64,000 bases of DNA from Triatoma infestans (GCA_011037195.1 JAAEAF010001082.1:1-64000), one strand, 5' to 3'; positions 1-11,710 are shown, counted from the first letter of the stretch. Notes: generated from the sequence alone by a model not told the origin. A program made the numbers and translations.

Positions 1-33
1 TGTGTGTGTGTGTGTGTTTTTTTTTTTTTTTTG
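1..33. repeat. (TG)n followed by a T run at the window edge
   Basis: Eight TG dinucleotides run directly into a stretch of T. The tract is cut by the window edge, so its full length is unknown. Family F copies elsewhere in the window carry a GT tract, so this may be the tail of another repeat, but nothing next to it confirms that. Confidence 0.8.
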
Positions 34-559
34 TTTTCCTGGTGAGAGTAACCCTAACACCAGGGAGTTTATTTCTACATGCTCCATACAAATAAGTACA
101 TTACATGTATTTTATTTACAGACATATTTTATTATATTATCACAGTATCTGAACTTATAAAGCAAATTTTACTTGAGATGGCTGATAAAAAGAGTGCAAA
201 GAAATATATTATTTAAATGTGCAGCCGTCAATTTCAAATAATCAAATAAACATAAAAAGTGAATTATACAACAACAAAAAATTAATAAAGTATGAATATC
301 TAATAATCAATTTGATCTAAAAATATAAAAATGCTTTTAAACATTTCAAAGTTAAACAACAAATTTAAATTATCTTAACACGAATAAGTAACGGAAAAAT
401 TAAACGCACTAAATAACGATAAATTAAAATAATTAAAATTAAAGTTAATAACTTAAAATTAGAGATTATCAAAATCAATTTTGTTGACAAATTTGGTAAA
501 CTCTGGGAGATACTTTTTATCAATTAGCTGTTGGTTGTCCTGGACAGGCCAAACATCTC

Positions 560-560
<1 letters not shown>
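34..560. other. No recognised feature, AT-rich
   Basis: This stretch is AT-rich with many short stops in all frames. I see no protein motif, TIR or RNA signature in it. Confidence 0.5.
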
Positions 561-597
<37 letters not shown>

Positions 598-2420
598 CGG
601 GTGTAGGATATGGACAGCATAGCTCACAAACGAGAAACCGTAGAAAGTTGAAACTTCATATTCCGTTTAGGTATCACCATGGGATTTGACATTATTTATC
701 TGTCAAAATTCCTCAACCGGAAGTACCACTTTACTGTTTTTTTTTTTTTGTTTTTTTTTTACGTTTTTGCGATTTTCTCAAAAAATGGCTCCTACGATTT
801 TCTTCAAACCTAGTATATCAACTACACATACAATGAGCTACAACAACATTTATTTGAAACATTTCTCTGGGAAAATTCATTTAAGGCACTTTTGGGGGTG
901 AAGTGGTGTTATAGGTTTTCATCTAAAATGCTATTTCAGTTTATTCACATTAATATCATCTAGCGAAAGATTTATGCGTTCTGAAGAGAAGACCAGTAAA
1001 TCGAAGAAGCCAATTAAGGATGAGAAACTTTGAAGTCGGTTGTTACCGAATGTCTTGTGTAAGGCTTAGCCTACTAGCATTCGCTGACGACATAGCCGTG
1101 TTGGCCAATACCCCAGAGAACCTGCAATATAATATTAATATCCTTCATGAAGAGCTAAGGAATATTAATATGAGTATCAGTGTGAACAAAAGTAAAACTA
1201 TGGAAATCAGCCGTAAGAATGGCGCACCACTGAGAATAAAGCTAGCTCAGGAGGGTATGGAGCAGGTCGCTAACTTTAAGTACCTGGGAGTGAACATTAA
1301 TGAGGAAGGCCGAATAGATAAAGAAATTAATGATAGGATAGCATCGGCAGGAAGATTGTTCAATGCTCTGAAGAAAGGTTTTATTAATAAAAAGGAAGTG
1401 AGCAAAGGTGCAAAAGTGGCAATATTCAAATCCACCTACATCCCGGTCTTAACATACGGCAGCGAGTCGTGGGCCATTACATCTAAGCACCACAGTATGC
1501 TCCAGGCATCAGAAATGAGGTTTTTACGAAGAATCGAGGGAAAAACAAGAAGGGACAGAGTAAGAAATGTCAGCATAAGGAATAACCTCGGCGTTAAACC
1601 TGTGGAGAGCGTGCTTCAAGAGAACAGGCTCAGATGGTTTGGACATCTGATGAGGATGGAGAGCGGCCGCGTGGCAAGGACTTGCTACGAGACTAAGACG
1701 CAGGGTCAGCGAGGAAGGGGAAGGCCTTGAACTACATGGGAAGATGTCGTCAGGAATGACTTCACAAAAAAGAATTTAGATTGGAATAGGCGTGGTACTT
1801 TGGTGCAGGATAGGGACCGCTGGAAGGTTTTATATAAGGGATCCTCTAACACCGAGAGTGTAAAGAGGAATGGACGAAGTAAGTAAGATATCATCTAAAT
1901 AATATTATAATATGTCCTTAGAATAAATATGTTGTGAAATTTCGAATTTGAAAAAAAATAGGTAACCGAAGTGCGTTTACTTTACACTTTAGTCAATGGT
2001 TTTTTTTTTTTTTACTTTTTTGCGGGGCTTTTTCTCGAAAATGCTCCAACCGATTTTCTTCAAACCAGACCAATAACTACACAGCAAATCACACTTTAAT
2101 TCTGAAAATATTTCTCTGGGCACCTTCGATTTAAAGGGCACTTTTTAGGGGAAAGGTGTGTTTAATGTTTTTTTTCTAGAGTGCTACATAGTTGATTTAC
2201 ATTCCTATCATCCAAACAATAATAATTAGAAATAAATAGATTGCTAAAATTCTGGGTTTCAAGAAAATTAGTAAACCGGAAGTGCGCTTTTACTGGACAG
2301 TTTTTCAGTTTTTCGACGAATTTCGTTAAATTTGGTACACAAACTATAAAATTTGTCAATTATAATTTTGAAAACTTGAGTAAGAGAAAATTGTGTGAGT
2401 GTTTCACTCCAGATTTTTTT
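561..2420 (+). repeat. Dispersed repeat family F, copy 1, interrupted by a LINE
   Basis: Plus-strand copy of the family described at 21294-22290. It enters at the internal GT microsatellite (about 561-594), so its 5' end is missing. It carries the 'ccatgggat' block, ACCGGAAGT-type units and the GTGTTTCAC...CAGAT 3' end near 2400-2419. Positions 963-1887 are a LINE insertion. Joining 962 to 1888 restores the family F order, so F is older than the LINE. Confidence 0.85.
963..1887 (+). pseudogene. 5'-truncated LINE, reverse transcriptase C-terminal part
   Basis: An open frame from 1020 encodes the C-terminal half of a non-LTR reverse transcriptase. FADD, the catalytic aspartate box, lies about residues 21-24; YLGV, YGSESW and RWFGHLMRM follow in the usual order. 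Endonuclease and N-terminal RT are missing. The frame stops at TGA 1728-1730 but continues in the same frame to a TAA at 1884-1886, so one nonsense change (probably CGA to TGA) breaks it. The insertion is bounded by a perfect 10-bp duplication, ATATCATCTA, at 953-962 and 1888-1897. The 3' end falls one base after the natural stop, with no poly(A); the last bases are GAAGTAAG. The YGSESW to GHLMRM block resembles LINEs often annotated as craniofacial-development-protein-2-like; I do not assign a clade. Confidence 0.85.
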
Positions 2421-3391
2421 ATTTAAAACATTTTTGTGATAGTAAAAAATAATTTAATAGTTTTCAATAGCAAGGAATTAAAATATTAAATATATATAAA
2501 GGATGATAAAAATTCTACTTAAAAAAAAATAATGTAAAAAAGAGAAAGTCTGTTTGTTGTAAAAAGGATCTCAATAAGTAAAGTGGAAAGAATGAAACAA
2601 AATGTAAACACTTGAAAAGGTTTTCTTAAAAAGACAAGTTAAAAGTAAACAGATTTCTTATTAACAATTCCAGATAGCAAATATTTTGTTTATCTTTTAC
2701 AAATATTTATTATAATATGTTCTATTATTTCTTTTCTGTTTTAACTTTTTATTCTTTGTTTATATACACTACTAGGTAATGGAGAATATACATACAAAAA
2801 AGATGATTGATTATTTTGACTGGTAGAGAGGGTTTTGGTCAATTTACATTGTAAATATGCATGCATATGATAAGAGGGAATAACGTTATGTCCCTTAAGG
2901 ATCGACAAAGATGTTTAGATCCCCTTGACTATATGTAAATAATGTTACAGTTTAGTCAGCAAACTATAGTCCTTTTGTAAGGCACACAAGTACCTGCAAT
3001 AATGCAGTTGCATGGAAAAATACGGTGAGATTATAAATCTATTGTATAATGTATAAAACTCATAAACACTATCTTTTACGCTAATTTTAAAAATTTAGTC
3101 TGAAATATTTTGTACAATCTTGGAGTTTTTACTATACGGAATTATCTTTAATTTAATAAAAGTTGAGAGGACTCTCCCTCCTCCACCAGTGAACACTCCG
3201 TTGTGATCAATCTAGAAATCACTTTTCCAGAAGAAATTTATGTCTATAATTACTTTTTTATCACTATTAAAGTTTTGTAAAACGTTTTATAGATTAAAAC
3301 ATAAAATTTAAAAAAATTCTGTTTGTTAGTTTGTATTATACAGGGTTGTGTTTTGACTTTTTTACTTTAATGACTATTAAAAAAATAAGAC
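2421..3391. other. No recognised feature
   Basis: AT-rich sequence with short A and T runs and no coding, TIR or RNA signature that I can support. Confidence 0.5.
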
Positions 3392-3399
3392 ACCAGTTT

Positions 3400-3793
3400 C
3401 AGAGATGTTTTCCGTGATAGCCTGCTTCTTTTTGTGGTCATCGGCCGGTTTCGAGTGTTCGCCCATCATCAGTATGTTTTTGTCAAAACAGTGTGATAAC
3501 ATTAGACTTGCACAGAGCAGATTTTAGGTGATTCACTAAATTGTATTGAGTGTATTCAAGGATTTTTCTTCACTTTTATTGTGGGTGGTTGCGTATTTAG
3601 GTGTAATGTTGTGAATGAGACATTGTTTGTTAAACAAATGAGTGTATAAACTGAATTTGCTCTGTGCAAGTCCTGTCTTATCACACTGATTAAGGGCGAA
3701 CGCCCAAAACCGGTCGATGTTCACAAAAAAAAGCAGGCTATCACGGAAAATATCTCTGATGCTTTCCAGTTCTGCGGAACCAACTACACAACA
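3400..3793 (-). mobile_element. Hammerhead-like palindromic element, family A copy 1 (degenerate)
   Basis: A short head-to-head palindrome of the family described at 49718-50465. The left arm holds a minus-strand hammerhead-like motif at 3439-3475 with a CUGAUGA core but a weakened stem II. The right arm holds a plus-strand motif near 3686-3719 in which the core reads CTGATTA and GAAA has become AAAA. Both arms end in the family's 'gcaggctatcacgg' block. The right end carries the reverse complement of the TTGTTGTGG family start, so the element lies on the minus strand. ACCAGTTT is duplicated at 3392-3399 and 3797-3804, a likely remnant of a longer TSD. Confidence 0.7.
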
Positions 3794-3924
3794 CTTACCA
3801 GTTTATTATTCCAAGCATAATCCATCGTTATTTTTATCATTCCGACCTATTTTTGTGCCAGTAATTCAATTCCTCTTTGGTACCACGCAGATTCTTTAGA
3901 GGAAAAAGAATTCAATACAAGCTG

Positions 3925-4410
3925 CATTCAACTCCTCTTCTTTTTACCCCACAAAAAATATGCCATGAATCGGAATAAGTCGTAGTCCGAATTGATCGAA
4001 AATCAATTGTATTTTTTAGAAGAGTTTGACATAATACTTCAACCGGATGTGCGTTTTGCTGAAGTGACAATTCGTGCGGGATAATCCTACAGCTTTTTAG
4101 ATACCATTCCAATGTCATCATGCAATTATTTATTGTGTATAATATTTATTGTGGAATGAAATACATCTAACCCGCCTGCAAGTTTTCTAGTACTTGTTCG
4201 AGGATCAGCTCCTACAGCTTTTCTTAGAACAGTTGGATCAAGGGACCGCAGAACGCTCTTATAAGACCTTGCCTTACTTTCAAGACCCATATCTCCTTCC
4301 CTGAAAGTTTTAAACCAATACTGTGCCGCATGAATTAACAAAGCATTGGACCCCATCAACTTTACATATTTCTCAAGCTGCAGCTATTGCTGTAAAGTCT
4401 TTTTTAAAGT
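3925..4410 (-). pseudogene. Mariner-like transposase fragment
   Basis: Read on the minus strand, 4359 to 4126 encodes a helix-turn-helix segment: AAQYWFKTFREGD, then ADPRTSTRKLAGGLDVFHSTI. This matches the N-terminal DNA-binding domain of mariner transposases (Tc1/mariner superfamily). A second frame at 4121-3912 continues with IIPHELS, equivalent to the WVPHEL linker motif of the family. The two frames need a frameshift to join. The DDE/D catalytic domain is absent, so this is a dead N-terminal relic. I could not find TIRs or flanking TA duplications. Confidence 0.7.
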
Positions 4411-4420
4411 AATGCTTCAA

Positions 4421-6540
4421 TATCGCCAGAATTTCAAAATTTAATTCACTAATGTTATATAATTTTTTAAATCCACTCCTACTGTCAAAACTGGACTAAA
4501 TACTGTTACACACTGAACAGTGAGTAATATTGCAGTGGATCAATATTAATTATTGTCCATGTGCAATATGAATATAAACAGTTCATTCAACTAAATGAAA
4601 GAAAAAAAAGTAAAAAAACGCACAGACTTTTGATATACCATATACACATATTTGATATACAAATACAACTTTACCTTGCTTTTGCAAAATGATGCACTTT
4701 TCTGGCTATTTCTTATCGGTCTTGGGAACCGTCATTTTGTTGGTTTAGACATGTTAATCAGCTGCCGCATATCAATAGGAAAACTCAAAATGTACTGGCA
4801 GAACTATCGAAAATAATTTAGTTTCATTTAGGGCCCACAATTTTTAGCACTATTGTATTATCTAGTGGATTCCCTGGGCTATGGGGAATCACAACCTTTT
4901 TTCTAATGAAAAGAATACCCCACCATAATCCCACCCCACGACCTTACCTGCAGGTACGCTATCTTTTGATATTCGACTATAGATTGGAGATGATACAACA
5001 AAAATTCGAAACGAAAGTTATTAACAAATAATGAAAAATCGCAGTAAGTTCAAAAATTGGGTATCCATTCGGGGATCTTGCAAGAAGGTTCTACAAATTC
5101 CATTAGTTGGGACACTCTACTGAATGATATCTTTTTATATGTATCGCAATTTTCTTAAAAGCTGTCATCATGATTTCATTTATATTTTACACCACCTTCT
5201 TCTACACATCTACCGGACTTTTATTTGGAACGTTTTTCCAAAATTGATTTTTAGAGAGTCCTGAAGAAGATCTGATGGTAAATTTCCCTCTAACTCTGAA
5301 TTCCCTCTTAATTATAGTAAGCATCTAGCACATATATTATATGTAATTGTGAAGTAAAAAAATTCCGTATTTGGCCTAAATATAGCAGAAAAGCTCAGGA
5401 TCTTCTCCATAAAGAGGTTGTTGTGAAAGATAGTGAGATATCAGAAACATATCTTCTCTAAAAGGCTAATAATTTTTAGCACAGAACGTTCCTTTTTATA
5501 AATGTAAATATTAATAATAAACAATTTCCGATAATTACAACTATTTTTAATACTAATGTACTAAACAAAACCAGTTAATATTTTTTTTTATTTTTCACGC
5601 TCAATAATATTAGATACAAAAAGACCAAAAAAAGAAAAAATTAAATAAAGACCTTGCCTTGAAATGAAATTGCAAAACCTGTTCAAAAGTAATTTTCTAT
5701 GATAGCTTGACTAGATAATCTAAACAGCAATAAACATAAATACACAATTATCTACTTCTTTTCTGAGGGTTCCATCATTATAGCACTAATATCTCTGTTT
5801 TGTTATTACTTGTTTGGAATTTTAACATTATTGTTCATTATATGCCTGTCAGTTACTTTTTAAGCTACTTCTAATTAAAGAACATAAAAATTACTATATA
5901 TTTTAATAGTAATTATTATTTTGAAGTCCACTAATGATTAGGAATAAAACTTTAGTTTAATAGTGGTCATTCTCAGAGAATATTTTAGGTTAATCATGAT
6001 ATTAGAAGTATTGTTGCGAATTCAAAGAATGAGTGGAACAATTCTATAAGATCTTTCATTTTAATTCAATTGTTCAATGGAAGATACGAATTCTTAAGAT
6101 AGGCTGATGAAAGACTGAAGTTTTGTCCAGATGTTCTTTAAATAAGATGACAGACACAACTAAATGATTAAATTAAATAAGTAAATAAATAAACAGACTA
6201 GGCGCTAATGTATTAACGTGAAGATTCTTACCCTCATATGATAAACCAATTAATTAGTCTAGTAAAATAATATCTATAAAGAAAAATTTGTAACTTTTAC
6301 AACTTAATATGTTTTATCCTGTTTCTATTGAATAAATTCTTTCTAACGAAAGAGAAAACAAAAATAAACAAACAAAGAATGTCAACAACATTCACAAATA
6401 TTATACAAACTGAATGTCTGGCGGTCCACTTCAAAAGAATAAAAGAAAGAATATATATAAAAAAAAGATTGTTTCATTGCTCGACTTGAACAGTTTCAAA
6501 GTATGAGAACAGACCAACATCAAGTGCAACCAACTTTGTG
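4421..6540. other. No recognised feature
   Basis: AT-rich and dense in stops. The only ordered stretches are short A/T runs and a few TAAATAAATA tracts (about 6178-6192). Nothing coding could be supported. Confidence 0.45.
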
Positions 6541-6926
6541 CCCTAAAGTGGTTAAAAGATATTTCCCTAAGGTGCCCTTCATCGGTTGAATATTCACTTT
6601 GTGGTTTTAGAGAGAAGAGTCACATCGAGAGGAGGGCTGTACACCCTCTTCATCATTCTGGATGGAATCTATCATAGCTTTCTTCTCATCACATTATATA
6701 CTACCATACTCAACCCTCCACCTCTAACTAGTATTACAGAAGATACACAATGTATGCTACCCTCCTGTATAAATAACATTTTATGGTCGTATAACCACTG
6801 ACTATGTTCACCATATGAAGTACCTTACTATCCTTTCTTGAACTTTGTATTTTACTTCTTTTTAATTCTGTCAATAAAGTACTTCAGAACAGGATGTCGA
6901 GCTACTACTATTATTATTATTATTTT
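6541..6926 (+). other. Possible 3' end of an unidentified retroelement
   Basis: A CT-rich stretch leads to a polyadenylation signal AATAAA at 6873-6878 and then, about 30 bases on, a short (ATT)n tract at 6907-6924. LINE 3' ends elsewhere in the window (17.9, 43.75, 31.4 and 55.6 kb) have the same kind of trinucleotide tail. The 71-codon frame at 6586-6801 has no motif I recognise. The call rests on the signal and tail only. Confidence 0.3.
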
Positions 6927-7149
6927 TATGTACGCCCCTTCACGGAATGTGGGATTTTTCAATTAGTCATTGACAGAAAATGGTACTGATGAATTGTTTT
7001 CAACCAAGTGGTTAACCTCTGGAACTTTCCAGAAACGGAAGGTTTCAGAATGGTTATCAAGAGGTAGCAACTAATGTTTACTGAAAGCACATATGTAAAG
7101 AGAACACTAGTGACAAGTGTAGCCTTTGTAAATAGTCTTTCCGAATCGA

Positions 7150-7600
7150 CCTAGCAATTAACGTCAACATGCTCAGCTCTAGCGGGGATTATTCACCAAG
7201 AACTAGCCATAGCTAATAACTTTAACATTATACGTAGCTGTCAGGCTTACCAGAAATACAACCTAACTCGAATATTAAATAACTCCAAAGAAAAGCTTTA
7301 CTGGGATCGGCCATTTATAACTGACCACACCATTTCTATTATTAGACCATACGCACTCTTTATCTGCAAAATAAAAAAATAGCCTCCATCATTGAAATAG
7401 TTGTTGCCGCCGACGAGATTGTCCAAAAAAGTAAGAAGATACCAAGACCTTGTTGAAGAAATAGACAATTACATAAAGTGGAAAAAGTAACAACATTTCC
7501 AGTTGTCAAATCAGCCAATGGCCTTATACCATAGTGTTGGAATCCCAACTATATCTTCTTATAATTGAACAGCTACATGATTTTGTAAATAAATGTATTT
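7150..7600 (+). pseudogene. LINE ORF C-terminal relic, endonuclease-like end
   Basis: Across frameshifts, the plus strand gives DRPFITDHTI, IRPYALFICK, IIEIVVAADEIVQK, KYQDLVEEIDNYIKWKK and TFPVVKSANGLIP in order. This follows the pattern seen at the C-terminus of a class of non-LTR retrotransposons: NRPDI...IDVAIP.D.N...KY.DL..EI...W...IPVVIGA.G. I associate it with a PD-(D/E)XK-type restriction-like endonuclease region, though the clade is uncertain. Stops and at least two frameshifts make it non-functional. No reverse transcriptase core is visible upstream. Confidence 0.45.
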
Positions 7601-7699
7601 TTTTATATGTATATATGTTCTGTATAAAAATAAAAAATAAAATAAAAAGAAAAGAGGCAAATAGCCCAAAATTTAAAAAGTCTTTTTCAAGACGAGGGA

Positions 7700-8540
7700 A
7701 GGCAGTGTAGTTCTTTGGTTGACACAGAGATAGCGGCACAGTCGCAACGCCAGAGCGCGACACGGTCGACTCTGCTTTATAAACGGCACAGACGGCCGGG
7801 TCCGAAACAGTATTGGAAAAAATTTTAAAGAAGAAACAACTAACTCTAGCAAGAAAATTACTGCCTGGCCTTACTTACAAGCTGATTGAAATCTCTGTAG
7901 CAGCCAAGAATTGCACTGGCCGGACCAACATAAATACATCACTTTTTTTGATAAACATTCGCTGGAGAGAGAAGGGAGTGCTGAAGACCGAGCCGCACTA
8001 GCACGACTACACCGGCTACAGAGGCAAGAGAATCGCTCACGCCACCACAGTTCGAGGTGGAGCAAGGAACAGGTCTAATTGGTACAGGGGTTTATCGGGG
8101 TGCTGGCCACACTGCCGGGGCTCCCAAAGCCGGTTACCTGTTACAAGCTCACGGCCCTTTTCAGGGCATCTCATATCACTTTCTGTGGGTTGGCGTAGCG
8201 TTCTTATTAGAGCAGGCGCATAATTCACTTTTGCAAACATTGAGGTCGGCCCTTTTCAGGGTCACCCCAACTGTCTGGTTTCCCCACGGGGCGCGCCGTT
8301 AGTGATTCTGTGCCGACATATTGGTAGCCGGCCCTGTTCAGGGCCACCTAGTGACGTGTGAACACTACTGCGGCTAAGAACATTGCTGTGCCTACATAAT
8401 TGTAGCCAGCCCTTTTCAGGACCACCAAACACGCACGCACTCGAGTGGTGAAAAGAATAATTTTGTATACTGGACTCTAGCCTTCGTCCACACAAGTAAT
8501 ACAATACACAGCAACAGTTAAGTCAGTTACAGATCTGCAA
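7700..8540 (+). other. GC-richer leader-like block with repeated stem-loops
   Basis: This block is clearly richer in G and C than its surroundings. It has a TATA-like 'tttataaac' near 7778 and no long convincing frame. It leads into the short frame at 8546. Its second half carries four histone-type stem-loops (8153-8423). It may be the 5' leader or LTR of an unidentified element. The short frames inside it look like shadows. Confidence 0.4.
8153..8423 (+). repeat. Four tandem histone-mRNA-type 3' stem-loop motifs
   Basis: Four 16-base hairpins match the metazoan histone 3' stem-loop (six-base stem, UUUC-type loop, trailing ACC). They lie at 8153-8168 (GGCCCTTTTCAGGGCA), 8248-8263 (GGCCCTTTTCAGGGTC), 8330-8345 (GGCCCTGTTCAGGGCC) and 8408-8423 (AGCCCTTTTCAGGACC). 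Spacing is 95, 82 and 78 bases. Units 2 and 3 keep all six pairs, counting one G-U in unit 2. Units 1 and 4 are decayed. Units 2 to 4 are followed by ACC or CACC as in real histone genes, and units 3 and 4 share 'gtagcc' upstream. No histone coding sequence is present. Confidence 0.65.
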
Positions 8541-8545
8541 ATACC

Positions 8546-8669
8546 ATGAATTGTTTGAAAGAAGGGCACAAGGCTGTTCTTTTTGACATCTTCCAGTATA
8601 TTCAAGAAAGTGCTAAATATAGTTGAAGGCCCTCAGAAGTTCCCTAACCCCGAGACCGTCAGAAAATGA
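8546..8669 (+). pseudogene. Short unidentified coding relic
   Basis: ATG at 8546 opens 26 codons (MNCLKEGHKAVLFDIFQYIQ...) ending in TGA at 8624. A +1 frame from 8625 continues as EGPQKFPNPETVRK to a TGA at 8667. The composition looks coding and the one-base shift looks like decay. It resembles the N-terminal region of DDE-superfamily transposon proteins often left as hypothetical, but no catalytic motif is present, so I assign no function. It follows directly on the leader-like block. Confidence 0.35.
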
Positions 8670-8692
8670 TAACGATAATAATTAAAAATGGG

Positions 8693-8763
8693 CGGCAGTG
8701 CACTGAGTAGGCTCCGGGCGCCAATGACCATAGATGTTGACGTGGCTTAAAAAAAAAAAAAAA
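8693..8763 (+). mobile_element. 5'-truncated tRNA-SINE, tail part with poly(A)
   Basis: This is the 3' part of the SINE seen whole at 41203-41440, including its 'ggctccgggcgccaatgacc' segment, and it ends in an A run. The tRNA-like head is missing. A perfect 12-bp duplication ATTAAAAATGGG flanks it (8681-8692 and 8764-8775), which shows a genuine LINE-mediated insertion with 5' truncation. Confidence 0.85.
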
Positions 8764-9577
8764 ATTAAAAATGGGTGACGTTCGCCTGGGTGCCGGGCCA
8801 CATTGTTGTGCCCGGCAACGAAAGGGCGGACGAGGCGGCCAAAAGAGCACTCATAAAAACTAAGAGATATAAACTATGTGTGCGAAGTGCTACAGTTGAG
8901 AATTCCCAGCTGCTTGAATCAATGATACTGACACGGCTAGAGGATTGGTCATACTCTGTGGCATATAGATACCACCTTAATGGTGAACGAAAGCCGAGGT
9001 GCACCGCACGTGTTGGAAGGGTGGACGTACTGCACTCAGAGAGGGAAAGAACAGGCCTACCACGTGATAAATGCGCCTGAGAGGGTTCTCCTTACTTAAG
9101 GAGGCTATGATCTGCTTATTTAAAAGATATTAATGTATATAGTAATATACAGACTGGTAGGGTGAAGAAATATCAAATACTTCACCCAAGTAGATTAGTT
9201 ATTTTTAAAGGGGAAACGAATATCGTTAGCTCCTTGTATAAATATATTTATTGGCGAAAATGTATTTGTCAGCGTGAATGTATTTATTAGTGTGAGCGTA
9301 TTTATTGGCGAGAATGTTGGTATGAATTAGATTAGGTTCATGGTTAGATCGTAAAGAAAATGTGTAAAGGTAATTTAACCCCATTGGGTTTAATTCATTT
9401 TAGGATTACTCCTTTATAGAGTGTATAGTAACATTTGTTAATAGTACTGCATACTTAAGTAGCTGCACATTTATAGCCTCCTTAGAATAAGTTATATAAT
9501 TAAAAAATAGTTATTTAGATGAAAAATATGTATATAATGCAGTAAATAAATATAAACCTATGCCAAAAAAAAAAAAA
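8764..9577 (+). pseudogene. LINE 3' end: RNase H C-terminal part plus 3' UTR
   Basis: The frame through 8775-9077 begins with TFAWVPGH and GNERADEAAKRAL. These are the third and fourth RNase HI motifs (catalytic-loop His, then Asn and the last Asp) found in RNase H-bearing non-LTR retrotransposons. The first two motifs and the reverse transcriptase are absent. A possible 3' UTR follows, with short tandem repeats of 'tatttattggcga' type near 9239-9325, an AATAAA and an A run at 9565-9577. The SINE at 8693-8763 sits at its 5' edge. Confidence 0.65.
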
Positions 9578-11611
9578 TAAAACAAATAAATAAATATAAA
9601 AATGCTTTTGGTTTTGCCTGTGTACAGAAATTCTAGTAGGGTAAGGGTTTGACTCAAACATTATTCTACACTCCCCCTCGTCGACTGGTATGATACTATA
9701 AGAAGGGATGTGTGATGATTATCGCCATAGCCTAGGGCTCCACCGACTAAGATAAACAAGTGCCTTCCTAGCTCGTGTATCCTCGGAACAAGAAAGAAAA
9801 TAATGAATTAGACGCCGAAGCAGTCGATGCGCAAAAAAAAAAAAACACAAATAGTGCATAAGGAGCTTGCAATGAAATTCGATTTTCATGCTAAACGAAT
9901 TTCTCTAATTATAAATAAAGCCTCCTTCCAGTACTTGTATTGAATGATTTTAAATCGTATTATTACTGGACGATACTAATTGATAGGACGGTGTATTACA
10001 AGAAGCCGGATACTGAAATTTTTTTTTTTTTTTTGTTGAAATTAATATTTTGAATACTCATCGAATTCAGAGCACGAGGACTGAGAAGTAACAAAAGTTA
10101 TGCAGATCTCGAAAAGGAAGTGAAGGACTTAGAGCGTGGCAACATTTTCCCAGAGATAATGCCAAAAAATTAGTTGCCAAGATGCATCATCCTAAACAAG
10201 AATAGTCTGTAAATTTTTAGCCAAATGACGTGCTTAGATTTTTCCCGTTTTCATTAGCCTTGGTGATATGGTGCTTTCTCTTGCGTCAAAAAGAGAAATT
10301 AAAAATATTTAAAAACTTTATAAAGTAAAAAATATAATATTGAATTAAAACAATTCTTAAAGTACTAATTTTCAGAGTGAAATAATAAATGAAATGTCTA
10401 AAATGTAGGGACAAAGTGATATTAAGTTTAAAGTATTCTACCATGCTCATACAATGATAACTGTGCATTAAGTTAACAGATAGGGTTAGATGTTACTAAA
10501 GGAAGAAGAAGAATGTTCAACCCTTCACAGTGGATCCGTGAATGCGCTACTGTTAGTAGTACCATTAAGGTTAATTATACTAGCTACTAACTTAAGTAAT
10601 AAGATGTTGCTTTAATTAAGCTTACAGCTTCAAAGATATGCAATGTGCTTTTAGCAAATGATATCCATGTAATCATGTAGTTGTCGCGGTTATGCAACTG
10701 AATGCAATTTTCCTTTACATGTTGAATTGTAAGAGAAGAATATTCATTCATTTCAATTCTTTCAGTTAATTTAATTAAAGTTTTACTTTTGATATCATTC
10801 TTTAAAATGAGAGTCATTCAATAATTAAAGTGACAAATGGTTGTAGCCTTAATGTAATCAATTAAATGAATATCTCATCTTAAAATTTTTCACTATTGTA
10901 GTAATAACTTTGTACACTTGTTCCGTCTCCCTAATAGGTTTTTTTTTTATGTTTGGAATAAAAAATTGTTTATCTTAAAGTTTTGAACATTTGTTTTCAT
11001 TTCATCGTTGCTGCAAAACTTGATGTTCATAAGGGAACCAAACAAACAAAAAATTTTGTTATTGCGAGCTGTAAGATAGATGAGGCACAACTTCCCAACC
11101 GTATTTTATTTCAATAGTTTTTTACGTGTGATTACCCAGTATTTGGGCTATATTTTTGACATTATTACATTCTGCCTATAGTTGAATCTTATATTTTTTC
11201 CTCGATGTAATCCGGGGATTTTCTCCATGTCCCTTAGGCTTCAAGATTTACAGGTTTTTTCACATCGCTAAAAACATTTTTTTTTGTTCTCGGGAATTTC
11301 GAAACTTTAAATAGTGAAACGGAATAATAATGATTCCTTGGAATGCATTTAAAATTGGAAAAAACAAATTTATAAACAACGATAGTTTTTAAAAAATACC
11401 TATTATAATTTGACAGACTTTATAAACTTAACTTCGATGTACGGTTTGTTAGTATATTTGATGATCTAAAATATTTGTATGTCAAGGATTTTTTTCAATG
11501 ATAGGGTACTTCAATTTGTCCAGTTTTGAAGTTCACCTTCTTTCAAGATGACTTCATAATCAGTACATGTCATAGATTGGCAAAGGGCAAAATCAGTTTG
11601 CACTCAATCTA
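9578..11611. other. No recognised feature
   Basis: AT-rich with no coding motif I can support. The frames at 10286-10468 and 10587-10817 (minus) have low-complexity composition without conserved motifs. Confidence 0.45.
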
Positions 11612-11710
11612 TAAAACGCCCGAAACCGGTCAGTGACCACAAAATGAAGCAGGCTATCAAGGAAAAACATTCTCTAATGTTTGCCATTACTGCCAAACCA
11701 ATCACAATGG
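11612..11710 (+). mobile_element. Family A hammerhead-like element, right-arm fragment
   Basis: The sequence keeps the GAAACCGGTC part of the motif and the downstream 'gaccacaaaatgaagcaggc' block. It also keeps a decayed version of the TTGTTGTGG family end near 11697-11707. The CUGANGA core and the left arm are gone, so it cannot act as a ribozyme. Confidence 0.65.

Noticed and set aside
7700..8540. Histone gene cluster
   Set aside because: Histone-type stem-loops are present, but no frame encodes any histone, and the spacing (78-95 bases) is too short for genes between them.
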